64,000 nt of DNA from Salvator merianae (GCA_003586115.2 QVOM02000090.1:13186327-13250326); one strand, 5' to 3'; shown: positions 35,844 to 46,608, numbered from the stretch's first letter. The notes: generated by a model from the sequence alone, not told the origin. Made by a program: numbers and translations.

Positions 35844-36230
35844 GGGCCTGTCCGCACTCGGTTGCTAGCGAGTGTCTTCACACGTGCTAGCAAAGTGCAT
35901 CCGCACTCTGCGGAGGCCCTAGTGTTCAGGAGCATCTGCAGGTGTTCCCAGTCACTACTGGCTGTGGACCACAGTAGCTGGACTGCTCCTGTTACACAGC
36001 TTTCACATCTACTTTCCAGTAGGAATGCTGCAGGCAGCTGTCATGCAGCAGCTGGACATTTGCACATCTGCTGTCATGGCGGGCGGGGAGCATTCACACT
36101 GTGAACACTGGAAGTCTGGTTCTGGGCTGTTCCAGCCCTTGCAGTGCGGACAGCCACCACACCGCACCGTCTGTCCCACCTTGGAATCTTTGGAGTCAAA
36201 CATTCCAAGGTGGAAAGTGTGGACAGGCCC
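35844..36230. mobile_element. Non-autonomous DNA transposon (MITE), full copy
   Basis: Terminal inverted repeats are gggcctgtccgcact (35844-35858) and agtgtggacaggccc (36216-36230), matching at 14 of 15 positions. Both ends are flanked directly by ttc (35841-35843 and 36231-36233), a 3-bp target duplication. A 3-bp duplication with GGG..CCC ends suggests the PIF/Harbinger superfamily. That placement is an inference, since no transposase is present. Confidence 0.8.
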
Positions 36231-36699
36231 TTCAAATAAGGTATCAGTTCCATGGACTTCTGCTGCGTCAGGTAACCTTGGAAAAAAATGAGACTTTCCC
36301 TCTTGGATTATCAAGGTGGAGTGTATTAAATAGCACCAATATTCCCCTCCCCAAAACTGCCAGCCAAGGTAGGTTCTTCTTTCTGCTTGAAGATAGGGCT
36401 GGGCCTCCGCCCGGCATTTCTAGCAGCAAAACACTCTCCTGCCGGTTCCAATCCCTCAACAGCCCTGCAGTACACAAACCCTCCTCCTGTATCCTAGCGA
36501 TAAGACATTTTGCTGGCTTGTAATATTAACTTGTAAATCATACAGGGCTGTTTAATGTTCAAAGTGCTCTGTCGTCTTCAGCCTACTGATGCAAACCATA
36601 GATTTAATTTTCTGCAACAGAGCATTTCTGTAAACTTCCTTCTGATCCCCTCTTCCACTTTTTCATCTTTTTTTTTTTTTTTAAATAAACTTCCTTTAC

Positions 36700-37100
36700 T
36701 GCTCCTGGACGAGCCATTAATTATCCTCATTTGCTTTTATAGGAACAGTTAATTAGCCCTGTGTTTTATTTTTTATTTTTTTAACTCGAGGCGCACTTAT
36801 CGTAAGTGAACACTTTAAAAAAAAAAAGTGAGCTTCTCCTCAAAAGCCCCCATCCATAAGGAAAATTATAAGTATAATTTGTTCCCTCTTCTAATGAGCT
36901 GATGAGTAAATAACTGCCAGTCCTACAGGATAGAGCTATTGATCGTGGGTTCCTGCAGAGCAGCTATACGTGAAATAAATATTGTCTTCCGAGAAAGGGA
37001 GATCGTTGGGAAATCTCACGTAGGAAAGAAATATGGTTCGATTCTGGGTCCTTCATCTCTATCAATCTCCTGAATTAATAGGACTCTCTTAAAAATGCAT
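36700..37100. other. Repeat-free AT-rich stretch
   Basis: Contains 'gagccattaattatcctc', 'acagttaattagccc' and 'ctaatgagctgatgagtaaat'. No repeat or gene is recognised. It is a candidate conserved non-coding element on appearance only. Confidence 0.3.
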
Positions 37101-37204
37101 TGGAGGAGACAAGCATCTGATCCAGTCCAGTTTCTTTTTCTTCCATCTGCATAACTATCCAGCAAAATCCTATTACAAGCATCACAAATTACCGAATGTC
37201 ATCT

Positions 37205-37475
37205 GACAGCAACCCACATCTGGGCCTTCTTTGTGGTGGTACCCCTCCTTTAGAAGGGGAGGTGCCTCCTAGTGAATCACTTAGGTGGCTATTGGAGACC
37301 CATCATTTCCCTTGAGCCCTCCTGTGGGAATAGCTGAATCTCTTGGGATGTTTTTCCTATCTCTTTTCCCTTTTTGTGCTGGTTTTAGGGTTACTTTATA
37401 TTGTTTTCAATTGTTTCAGTCTTGGTTTTGAATTTATATGTAAGCTGTTTTGAGATTTTATTACAAAACAATGAA
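37205..37475 (+). mobile_element. LINE 3' tail (L2/CR1 type)
   Basis: The wording 'gggccttctttgtggtggtacccc' and 'gtaagctgttttgagattttatta' matches the untranslated end of the same LINE group as at 30.1 kb. It is short and diverged. Confidence 0.6.
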
Positions 37476-38093
37476 GATCTGTTTTAGATGGTACTTATGT
37501 CGAAAACCTGAAGAAACACCTCTGCAAGTCCACTCAGGTCCTGCAAGAAAGGGGTGAAAGGACAGAGAACCAAACGAAGGCTGTGGTCACACCAGACATG
37601 CACGGCACCGTAAAGGTGCAAACACCGCCTGCAAGGGAGATAAATTCATTCCCTAGCTGCACTGAATTTGATCCAGCAGACCCAAACTGATATATCTCCA
37701 CCCCATCTTTACCCTGCCTTTTATATTTTCCTCTTTCTTACGCTTTCCAGGTTAGAGGCAGTGAAAGTGACTTTTTACAGTATAAAGAGGCCCACAGATT
37801 GTTTCCTTGCAAGAAAACAATGGAAACACGTGTCATATATAAGCCTCTCTACGCAAACACATGCTAAAAATAAATATAAAAGTGAATTTGGAAGAGGGAA
37901 GTCTGCTAGCAAAACTGGAAACTCCTTACACCTTACAATCTTTAATGAGCTGCTTTCTTTTTTTAACTTCAGAAAACGTGATAAAATACTAAGATGGTTT
38001 TTGCAGGCCCCTAATGATGGAAATAGGCACTCCTGCATAAGGGTTTGGTTTCCTTCACCTCTTCTACTCATCCTTGTGCTTTTCCCTATGCAG

Positions 38094-38421
38094 GAATTCA
38101 TGGATGATACCAGCTGTTCGATTTTCCACAATGTGAAAGGCCCAGTCTGGAATGGAGATGTGCTAACCCTCCTGGAATCAGAGCTTGAGGCTTGGAAGTT
38201 GTGCTAAAACATAACTAGGTGAGTTGTCTTAGTTTCTCTGTCCTTAAGCTGGCTTGATATGATAGCTGGGATAATTTCCTATTCAACTAAAACCTGTTTT
38301 CTGTGTATGCTTTTCCCCTAGATGGTGTTTGTTCTCTTCTTTGTTGCCCACCGACACGTCTTGACTGAGGAGTCGTGAGACACGGCATGTGATTAGAATA
38401 AAGTGCTTTTCCACTTCAAAA
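38094..38421 (+). ncRNA. Candidate 3' end of a spliced transcript (two exons)
   Basis: The first exon, 38094-38218, follows a strong acceptor (gcttttccctatgcag) and is followed by aactag|gtgagt. A 103-bp intron (38219-38321) ends in gtatgcttttcccctag. The next block carries AATAAA at 38397-38402, then a CA site and a GT-rich region (gtgagtgtgtaatgtttt), the classical polyadenylation layout. The first exon has a frame that ends in TAA at 38205-38207 (tail [11 protein letters not shown]), but I recognise no protein. A non-coding RNA or the end of an unknown gene are both possible. Confidence 0.35.
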
Positions 38422-38524
38422 TCGTGAGTGTGTAATGTTTTAAGTATCCAAAATTTTAAAAATCTGGGCATGATTGGATTTCTACATAACCATTTCTACC
38501 CTGGCTTCAGCTCAGAGCAGGTGA

Positions 38525-38650
38525 GGATTTTTCATTTTGCTTCTGCTTGAGATGCCCAGAAACAATTGGTGGGCCACTGGATGAGATTGGATGCTGGACT
38601 GGATGGGCTGTGGTCTGATCCAGCAGGGCTCCTCTTATGTTCTTATCTAG
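38525..38650 (+). mobile_element. CR1-type LINE 3' end
   Basis: The wording 'gggccactggatgagattgg', then 'actggatgggctgtggtctg' and 'cagcagggctcctcttatg', ending with the CR1-like 'ttatgttctta'. Confidence 0.7.
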
Positions 38651-38674
38651 AATGGATGCCTAGGTATCACCTTT

Positions 38675-38870
38675 GGGTTAAAGAGACAGGCAGGATGCCT
38701 CTAAAGGCCATTTGCAGGAAGTGGAGAGCAGGTGAAGGGTTTTACCTTTGTCTTGTGGTTGAGATGCCCAGAAGCAATTGGTGGGCCACTGTGTGAGACA
38801 GGATACTGAACTAGATGGGCTGAGGCCTCATCCGGTAGAGCTTCTCTTATGAACTTCCTAACCCTTTCAA
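38675..38870 (+). mobile_element. CR1-type LINE 3' end, second copy
   Basis: Same family as the preceding copy: 'gacaggcaggatgcctctaaaggcc', 'gggccactgtgtgagacagg', 'ctagatgggctgaggcctc' and 'agcttctcttatgaac'. A third copy lies near 62645-62770. Confidence 0.7.
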
Positions 38871-39070
38871 GCCTTTCTGTTGACCCTCTGGAACCTGCCC
38901 TTTTCCCCAAACTTAGTAGGGGGGCCATGACCGACGACATGCCCTATGTCAGAGATCATTGTGGGTTAGTAGTAGCCAATGGGCTGCCTCTGGGAACCCT
39001 ATAAATAGGATATGATTTTTTCCTTGCCAACACCCAGATAGGAAACTCTCAAATAAAACCTATATCTACA

Positions 39071-39093
39071 TGTGTGTGTGTGTGTGTGTGTGT
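39071..39093. repeat. (TG)n microsatellite
   Basis: About 11 tg dinucleotides. Confidence 0.95.
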
Positions 39094-39599
39094 CCCTTTT
39101 CAGAAAAAAAAATCCTGATTTGTACCCATCTTTTAAAAACCTAAGAAGGCCCCTTTCTGCTTCTGTTATTTGTTTATATCTGCATTCTCACTTCTTTTAA
39201 TTTCAAGGAGACAAATGTGTGTTCATAGCTCTTTATTCAGGTGAGATAACAACATGCAAATTATTTGAAGAAAAAACAAACCTTTATAAATTTGGCTCTT
39301 CAATCACAGATTGGTACAGACAAACCCAAAAGACAGAACTGTAAAATCCTGCCCTTTTCACAAAAGATACAGTTACTTCTGCAGAAAGAAGAACTAGAGA
39401 GAGAGAAAAGATCTTTGAAAACATGGTTTAAATCAAACCTCATTCTTTGGGGAAAAACAAGAATAAAAGTCAGTGAACTCTACACATTCTGATGCAGTGG
39501 ACATATTTCTGGAAAACCACCCAACTGAAATCACTCTGTCGTCCCCATCCCCCCCCCTTGCCCCAAGCAGCTTTTCCTGTGGACAATATTCACTAAATG

Positions 39600-40082
39600 G
39601 ATATAATTGCCTGATAATTTATTTGTGACTTACAAAAAGAAGCATTAAAAAGTAGATTAATGTTTTTTAAAAATATACAACATACATAAAACAAGCCCCA
39701 AACAAGCTCTTAGCTGCTTAGACTCTAAATAACTTTCTGTTCTTCTGGCTGGCAAATGTAAGTGTTCTGTTTTTAAGCATTTCAGTCTCTTGGAATTTAA
39801 GGCACTGTATGTTAAGTCCATGGCGTTGTGTTTGAGAATCCGGGAGGCAGTATGTAGCTACAAGACAGTTTCCCTTTGCCTTCACAGTTCTCCTTGTCCA
39901 TCTGGAAGGGTTAGAGTAGACATCAAACCAGAAGCCAAAAGTCTTTGTCTTTGGTTAGCACATTAGGCTAACCACAGAAGTCTTTGTCTTTGGTTAGCAC
40001 ATTATGAAGCCAGAAGTCTTTGTTTTTGGTTAGCACAGTAGGCAGCTGACAGCATCTGGTTTTATCGCCTCTTCTTCTTCTC
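39600..40082 (-). other. Candidate terminal exon of an unrecognised minus-strand gene
   Basis: On the minus strand a good acceptor (tctctatacacag) precedes 40082. The block starts gagaagaagaagaggcgataa, giving EKKKRR and a stop in one frame, EEEEAIKPDAVSCLLC and a stop in another, and a third frame open for about 38 residues. The true frame is unknown. AATAAA lies at 39618-39623 (minus strand). Between them three near copies of 'aaagacaaagacttctg' occur (about 39930-40035), an internal repeat in the presumed 3' UTR. This would be the 3' end of the cassette locus that extends to about 54 kb. Confidence 0.45.
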
Positions 40083-40355
40083 CTGTGTATAGAGAGGAGA
40101 ATTTTAAAAAGAACATCAGCAGCTAATTTAAAAATTAGCAAAACTTCAAGCAGGAAAGCAGTTCACTTTCTGGAGAACTGCCAAAATAAGGCACACACAC
40201 CCCAGTAATTTACTGGACCACAGGTGGGTTCTGTCTGCCACAGTCCACCCAAACAATGCTTTGCCCCTTCTTTCCATGCCAATATACAGAATGGAGACAA
40301 TCACATTCCCTAACTGCCAAGATGAAACAGAATGAAAACAAATCAAAGTACTCAC

Positions 40356-40437
40356 GCATAATCCTGAGTCTTGAATGGAGAATAATTATCAACAGAAGCT
40401 TCTTCCACATTCGTTGCTGCTTCGATCACCTTGAAGT
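40356..40437 (-). other. Exon-like cassette, A1
   Basis: On the minus strand: acceptor cttcattttcatag, 82 bp, donor gtgagt. One frame is open throughout (FKVIEAATNVEEASVDNY, then SPFKTQDYA). In the frame shared by other cassettes it has stops but still ends IQDSGL before the donor. Similar cassettes occur at 40734-40836, 41842-41899, 49135-49245, 50241-50309 and 51561-51675. Confidence 0.4.
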
Positions 40438-40733
40438 CTATGAAAATGAAGACATTTTAAGTCACTGCGACAACAGCAAAACGGGTGAGAGGATTCACCC
40501 CTTGAAACACCAAGGAGAACTGTTCTATCCTCGCACGCAATTGCCCTGGAAGGACTTGAACCTGCAGGCAGAGACCCCACAGGTTGGGCTAAGGCTGCCC
40601 ACCTGCCAAAGCCCCCCCCCCCCAAGTATAGCTCTGCCTTTTCAGCCCCTTACGAGAACTCGGCAAGGAGAGTGTCCACCACATTTCTTAAGTGCCAAAA
40701 CAGAACACCAGGAAAACATATCAAGGTACTCAC

Positions 40734-40836
40734 CCACAATGCCGGAATCTTGGATGCAGAAGAGGCTTCTTCCACATTCTTTGCTGCTTCCATTGTTGAG
40801 CACGACGAATCCATGCATCATTTCAGTTTGTTCCAG
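40734..40836 (-). other. Exon-like cassette, A2
   Basis: On the minus strand the shared frame reads LEQTEMMHGFVVLNNGSSKE, then CGRSLFCIQDSGIV, then donor gtgagt. It keeps the same residue pattern as the copy at 51561-51675 (LEDNETMHQFVVLSNGRG ... IQDFSVM). An acceptor AG is not obvious at the expected place, so it may be a decayed exon. Confidence 0.4.
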
Positions 40837-40865
40837 GAGGGGTGGGATTATGAATTTACGTTCTT

Positions 40866-41170
40866 TAGCTGCAGCCTGAGTCCAGTAATCTATGACTCAG
40901 CGGGATTAAGATATTTGTACCATAAAGGTGGGAAGTGTAATTCCTAACAGACTGACATTCAAGCATCTCATGTTTGAAGTTTAGCTGCAGCAAGGACCCA
41001 GTATAAACTCTATGGCCCAGCAAGAATAAAACTGTCCAGGCACCATAAAGATGCCAATTAGAGATTCCTGCAAATTCTGGTTGAAGCATACAATACATTT
41101 AGTTTACCTGCAGCTCTATGGCACAGCAAGAATAATGCACAGGGTCATGTTAAGTTACCAACTGTGCTTA
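40866..41170. repeat. Array of the roughly 105-bp tandem monomer
   Basis: About three diverged units with the recurring strings 'tttagctgcagcaggaccc', 'agtaatctctatgac(cc/tc)agc', 'caccataaagatg', 'tttcctacagattaaacta' and 'caagcatctcatgcat'. The same monomer recurs at 41985-42620, 49287-49580, 50395-50845, 51790-52070 and 52425-52510. Confidence 0.7.
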
Positions 41171-41841
41171 ATTTTGAATCTCTAAAGGCCAGGTCTCCAG
41201 GCCCATTTATTAGGCACTAAGAGTCGAAAATGGAGACCACTGCAACATCTTGCTGCTGCAAGTCTGGCTCTAGTAATCTCTATGCCTATAAAGGCTAAAT
41301 TTATGCTTCTATGGGGGGCAATGGGGATTATTAAGGGTTCCTGGCGATGTATGTTTATCTTCTCGGTGTCCAACGATGATGCTGAGGTCAAAGTGTTGAG
41401 TGATGCATTTGCTGGTTCTCTGGATTTGGAAGAAAACAAAGAAAGTTGCCTTCTCTGTGCACCATTTCAAACCTCCAAAGTTGTAGCCAGTAGACAGTGG
41501 TTGCCCCCTCTCTGCCTTATTTCCATACCATCTCTGAAACTTCCTTTTACCTAGGAGAATGCTGAACATTACACAGCTTCAAATCTGTGAAGGTTTGGGT
41601 ATTTAGAAAACGATCACAGCTCACAGAAAATTGGGATTCGAAGCTTTGCCTCCTAAAAAAGCAGGGGAATTATCCTGTTCTTTGACCCAACTTCTCTGGA
41701 AAGACTTGAATCTGCAGTCAGATACCCCACAGATCTGCTACAAAAAAGGCCGCATGCCACAGTTCCAGCACTTAGCACAGAGACTATCACATTTCCTCAT
41801 TGCCAAGACAAGGAAGCAAGAAAATGAATCAAGGCACTCAC

Positions 41842-41899
41842 GTGTAATGATGCCGACGTCTTGGATGGGGGCTTCTTGCAGATCCTGCGCTGCTTCCAG
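41842..41899 (-). other. Exon-like cassette, A3
   Basis: On the minus strand: acceptor tattttcccccaaag, 58 bp, donor gtgagt. The open frame reads LEAAQDLQEAPIQDVGIIT, sharing KLE at the start and IQD-x-G before the donor with the other cassettes but lacking the middle 'FVVLNNG' part. Confidence 0.4.
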
Positions 41900-41984
41900 C
41901 TTTGGGGGAAAATATGAATTATTCTGTTTCGCTGCAGCCGGGTCCCTGCAATGACCCTGCAGACCTAAGGTCTTTTGCACCATG

Positions 41985-42620
41985 AAGGTGGGAAGTAGAA
42001 TTTTCTACAGACTAAACTATCAAGCATCTGATGCATTTAGTTTGGCTACAGCAGGACCCGTGAGCTCAATGGTCCAGAAAAAATTAAGAAGTTCAAACAC
42101 CATAAAGATGTTTTTACTGTAATTTCCTACACATTAAACTAAGAAATTCAAACACCATAAAGATGTTTTTACGGCACTTTCCTACAGTTTAAACTATCAA
42201 GCATCTCATGCATTGATTTTAGCTGCAGCAGGACGTGGTAAACAAAGCAGGTTCAAACACCATGAAGATGTTTTTACTGCAGTTTCCTACAGATTAAGCT
42301 ATCAAGCATCTGATGCATTGAGTTTAGCTGCAGCAGGACGTGGTAAATATAAAACAGTTCAAATACCATAAAGATGTTTTTACTGCAATTTCCTGCAGAT
42401 TAAACTATCAAGTATCTCATGCATTTAGTTTAGTTTAGTTGCAGCAAAACCTGGTAAACAAAACAGTTCAAACACCATAAAGATGTTTTTACTGCAATTT
42501 CCTACAGATTAAACTAAGAAGGTCAAACACCATAAAGATGTTTTTACTGCAGTTTTCTACAAATTAAACTATCAAATGTCCCATCCATTAAGTTTAGCTG
42601 CAGCACGGCCCGGTACGGCC
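41985..42620. repeat. Longest array of the roughly 105-bp tandem monomer
   Basis: Five to six units, with the core 'accataaagatgtttttac' repeated at about 42100, 42155, 42260, 42370, 42475 and 42530. The spacing alternates between about 105 bp and 55 bp, so some units are shortened. No open frame is maintained and no box C/D or H/ACA motif set is consistently present. Confidence 0.85.
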
Positions 42621-42968
42621 AAGAGAAAAAAATAAGGCACAGGGTAGCGTTTTGCCACCAACTGTGCTTAATTTAGAACAACAAAGGGCCAGATCATCCG
42701 TGCCACGACTCTTTGGCACCAGAACAGACTGCAACATCTTCCAGTCAACAGTCTCCAGAGTACGGGGGGTTCTCAGCCTCCCCTCCAAATGCCCAAGATC
42801 GGCTGAGCTGCCATGGAATGTCATCCTGCCACTCTGATGAGCAGCCAACTGATGGCAGGTATTTGGGGAGGGGGTGTAAACCCACCCAGGACCCTGCAAG
42901 GACACCACTGCCCTATGTGCCAATGGCTAAAACACACAGCAAGGAAAGAAAGAACCCACGGTTCCTAC

Positions 42969-43326
42969 CATTGGCGTCTTCAACCCAGAATGGCAGGACG
43001 ACGGTTCCAGCTGACCCGCGCCGCCTTAGCTGCGATCACCCGCCATGACAGTGAAGTCAAAGCGGGGAGAGACCCAGGCTCTGGCGGGTCAGCTCTCGCT
43101 GGCCATCTGGGTCCCGATGCAGCGGCCGACCGCTCGCCGCCTAGCCTCAATCACCCACCATGACCGTGAAGCCAAAGCGAGGAGAGTCACAGGCTCTGGC
43201 GGGTCAGCTCTCGCTGGTCATCTGCAGCTGACCCACGCCACCTGGTCTCAATCACCCACCATGACCGTGAAGCCAAAGCGGGGAGAGTCACAGGCTCTGG
43301 TGGGTCAACTCTTGCATGCAGCATGA
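42969..43326. repeat. CpG-rich tandem triplicate, 101-115-bp units
   Basis: Three copies starting near 43036, 43151 and 43252 ('tcacccaccatgaccgtgaa', 'aaagcggggagag', 'caggctctggcgggtcagctc'). The units are unusually CpG-rich for this window. On the minus strand the first joins an exon-like end 'WVEDAN' before a gtagga donor at 42968, similar to the H cassettes at 43640-43696 and near 46041. Confidence 0.8.
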
Positions 43327-43639
43327 GAATGCAGCATGCGTGGCTGAAAAGGAATGCCCGCCCATTATCCTATTGCATAACAGCACCTGAACATCAATAC
43401 TAAAATTGGAACAGTAAGGCAGTGGTCCCTTGAGGTTGGCAAGGCTCACGCTTGCCCAGTTCAGGCAGTGATGCGATGCGATACCAGCTGATGCCAGATA
43501 TATGGGGAGGGGGTGCAAGACCACCCCCTCCCCCCCACCCAGAACTCTGCAAGGAAAATGCTAACACAGCTATCAATAGTCAAACAGTAAACATTCAACA
43601 GTAAAACACAGTAAACAGGCAATGCACCCATCTACGTAC

Positions 43640-43696
43640 CTTGGAAATCTCCAACCCAGATGGCCGGAGGCATTTTGCCTCCATAGCACACAGTGA
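43640..43696 (-). other. Exon-like cassette, H2
   Basis: On the minus strand: acceptor tcttcctgctcacag, 57 bp, donor gtacgt. The open frame reads TVCYGGKMPPAIWVGDFQ. A relative near 46041-46105 (PPWVEDFK before gtagag) has lost the acceptor (caca|a instead of cacag) and carries a 1-bp indel. A third relative ends at 42969 (FWVEDAN before gtagga). Confidence 0.4.
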
Positions 43697-43804
43697 CTGT
43701 GAGCAGGAAGAGATGACAGGCGTCGTCCTTGCGGAGTCTTGCTGGATGACCGAATTCGGACACGAATCATTAGCAAAGCACACCAGTGACCATACCACAC
43801 CACC

Positions 43805-44000
43805 ACGAAAACATTTTTATTTGTATATATCCCGTCCGCGATGAGTTTCAGGCAGTTTAGACCAAACTGCAGGATTCCGTTCGCAAGAAAACCAGAAATT
43901 AAAGCATAGAGCACAATAAAGTACATTTCAGTATAAACCCGACGCGGCAGAAATAACTCGACTGTAATCTAGACCTAAAAAAGACTTCCCACTCTAGAAT
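43805..44000 (-). other. Candidate polyadenylation region or LINE tail
   Basis: The minus strand has 'atatacaaataaaaatg' at about 43812-43828. Near-identical wording recurs at about 46180 and 44440 ('tacaaataaaa'). It may be a repeated gene 3' UTR, or part of the tail of a LINE ('tttatttgtacactgac ... gtcagcttacaagcaaa'). Confidence 0.35.
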
Positions 44001-44084
44001 CTGTTCCCTATTTAAGTTACGCGGCGCACATTGGGAGATTTCCTATTTAGAAGGGATACTAAAACTTTGAAAATTGACAACATC

Positions 44085-44172
44085 ACAACACCATAACGGT
44101 TTTATTTATACACAGAAATGAGAGATACAGGCTTCGGTAGAGCTGGTCTTCTTGGCCATCTGGGTTTGGTAC
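44085..44172 (-). other. Terminal-exon-like block, T1
   Basis: On the minus strand: acceptor gggatttcatttcag, then 'gtaccaaacccagatggcc', and AATAAA at 44101-44106. It is a relative of the block at 46455-46608. Frames differ between the two copies after small indels. Confidence 0.35.
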
Positions 44173-44874
44173 CTGAAATGAAATCCCACCCTCTCTTTTC
44201 ATTTATGGCATCTCTGGAATATCAAAATTAACGCTGGAACCATTAGGCAGTAATTACTTAAGATTTTCAAGAGTTTAAGCATGCACAGACTAAAGCACAT
44301 CAGATCACTACCTGTGTGACCATCTGCAAACTGGGGAATATACCCCTTAGAGCAATAGTCAAATTAGTGGGGGAAAGCCCCCTTTTACTACTGGAACCTT
44401 CAGATGGTCACAGAACCAATCAGAGGCATCTCACATCGTTATGTATTTTATTTGTACACTGACTTGCCGCAGTGTGCTCAAGTCAGCTTACAAGCAAAGC
44501 ATAAAGCCCAGATAGAACAACAGATAAGCAGCATAAAATACAATAAATCACATTTCCATTTATGCAATCATGAAATGCAATACGCAACAGAACAGTAAAT
44601 TACATTTGTGCAATAGAAAATGCAGTTAAATCTCATTTCCATATCAGTTCCAACCAACAGAAATATCCCCACCAGAACACAGCAGCAACACAGCAACCAG
44701 CTCCAAAGACGTCCCTTTGCCCCTTGCTGGGCTTCAGGAAAGAAACCAGAACCACATCTGAAAAACCACCAAAACTGAACAAGGACCAGGACGCTGCCTG
44801 TTTTAAGCATCAGACCTATACAAGCCAGAACTCAGCACAACAACTAATGCCACATCTCTGCCGACAGCCAGTAA

Positions 44875-45137
44875 TAGGGTTGCCAAAAGCTGCAGAAAAT
44901 CTACCAAACATCTGATACGCCTGATTTTTTTTCCCAGCTCTTTTTTTTCCAGCTCTTTTTTTGTTTTTGTTTTTTGGTGGTGGTGGTTCCTGTGGCTAGG
45001 TAAATTGGTTTGGCAATTTCTGTGGCCAGCCTGGTGGGCAGAACCTCCGGACTAGCCAGGCCAGAAATTGCCAGATGAATTATCCTAGCTGTGGAAACAG
45101 CCTTAAACCAATTAATTGGCTGATTTTGGCAACCCTG
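44875..45137. mobile_element. Short DNA transposon with AGGGTTGCCAAAA termini
   Basis: agggttgccaaaa at 44876-44888 and its exact reverse complement ttttggcaaccct at 45124-45136, followed by g. The hAT-type consensus end would be CAGGGTTGCCA. The left outermost base is t, not c. The flanks do not form a clear 8-bp duplication. A T-rich stretch (44920-44975) lies inside. Confidence 0.6.
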
Positions 45138-46454
45138 CCCAGACCTCTTTCACGAATGCCAAAAACCTGCTGCACTCATACAAGTGCAGCAACCAAGCAA
45201 TGCGTAAAACCGTGAGCAATAAGGGGAAAAGGAACTTTTAGGTATTTCTTGGGGGCAGCAGACAATGCTGGAAATGGGCATCAAACTGGTCGTCATTCAA
45301 AGAGATTCTGCCAACCAAAGCAGTTCGGGAGACCCTCACCCCCAAGTGGTTTGGAGTGCAGAATCAGGCTGGTGGACAACTGGCGTCCATTTCTGGCTCC
45401 CCTAAGAAATTCTTGCTGGCACCTTTCTGCAAAATATGGTTCAAGCATGGTGTGCCCACCTTGCAGAACTGGAACAGAGCACACCACCGACGCCAACAGA
45501 AGTCTAAGAAGGCAGTTTCTCTTCTGCCACATTCTGCATACAAACTGTCTCTCGAGTCCCACCCGTAAGAGGGTGAGGGCGTCGGGACCCCCTCCCCTAA
45601 ATGGCCAATACCAGCTGGGCTACCACTGAAAGCAGCTGAAGGAGAAAGCCTTAACCTAACCCCACCCCCCACCCCAGGAAGCGCTGGAAGCAGGTAGCAC
45701 AACGTTCAGCATCCAAACCGACTTGGCAGCTCAAAGCGGCTCAGGGGGCCCTCACCCTGGCACGGTTTGGGGTCCCAAGTTGGTCCAGGTGCCAATTATT
45801 GTGGAACCCTTTTCCAGGCACCATCAGGGAAACCTTGAGGAACCTATCCTTTCCCAAGCCCTCTCATCCTTTCGGATTTGTCTAAGCTGCCATCGTGATG
45901 GGAGCCCAGCTGATGCCAAGTATCTGGGGAGGGGGTAACAAGCCCCACCCTCACAGCCCACCCAGAACTCTGCAAGGAGACCACTGCCACCTCCCTCAAT
46001 TGTCAAAACACAGTAAAGAGACAACATGCCCACACTCTACCTTTGAAGTCTTCAACCCAAGGTGGCTGCAGGTATTCTGCCTTCGTGTCTCACAGTGATT
46101 GTGAGCACAGAGGAACAATGCATTCAGACATAAACCAGTAATACAGCACAACAGTGATCACACCGTACCACGACTGCAGCGTTTTTATTTGTATTTAGTC
46201 AGTCTACAATAAGCTAAAGGCAGTCTAGAGCAAACTACAGGCTACAGTTTGCAAGAAAACTGGATATTAAGATACTGTACAAAATACAATCAATTGCATT
46301 TCTGTATAAATCTTAAGCAGCAGAAGTAACTCTGCCACAATCTATGTCTAAAAAGGACTGCACACTATGTTAAACACCACAGATTCAAATTTACAGTTTA
46401 GCACAGGTATTAAAAGCTTGAGACACACATAACCTTATAAAAGACAGAAATTGG

Positions 46455-46608
46455 CACACAGCAGCATAAATCATGTTTTTATTTACATACATCAATTAGA
46501 GACACAGCAGCATAAATCATGTTTTTATTCATATACATCAGTGAAAAATACAAGCTCTGGCGAAGAAGCTTTCGTCGGCCACCTTGGGTACGCAGTCTCC
46601 GTTGATCG
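46455..46608 (-). other. Terminal-exon-like block, T2, with duplicated polyA signal
   Basis: On the minus strand: acceptor gggatttcctttgcag, then a frame reading AINGDCVPKVADESFFARAC and ending at a stop. AATAAA occurs twice, at 46524-46529 and 46478-46483, because a roughly 46-bp segment ('agcagcataaatcatgttttt') is tandemly duplicated. Confidence 0.4.

Noticed and set aside
37668..38207. 179-codon plus-strand ORF
   Set aside because: Most of it lies upstream of a strong splice acceptor at 38093 and reads like AT-rich non-coding sequence. Only the last part could be exonic, and it is reported separately.
41985..42620. snoRNA cluster reading of the roughly 105-bp monomer
   Set aside because: Near-matches to C and D boxes occur singly, but no pair is kept across units with a terminal stem, and no H/ACA pattern was found.
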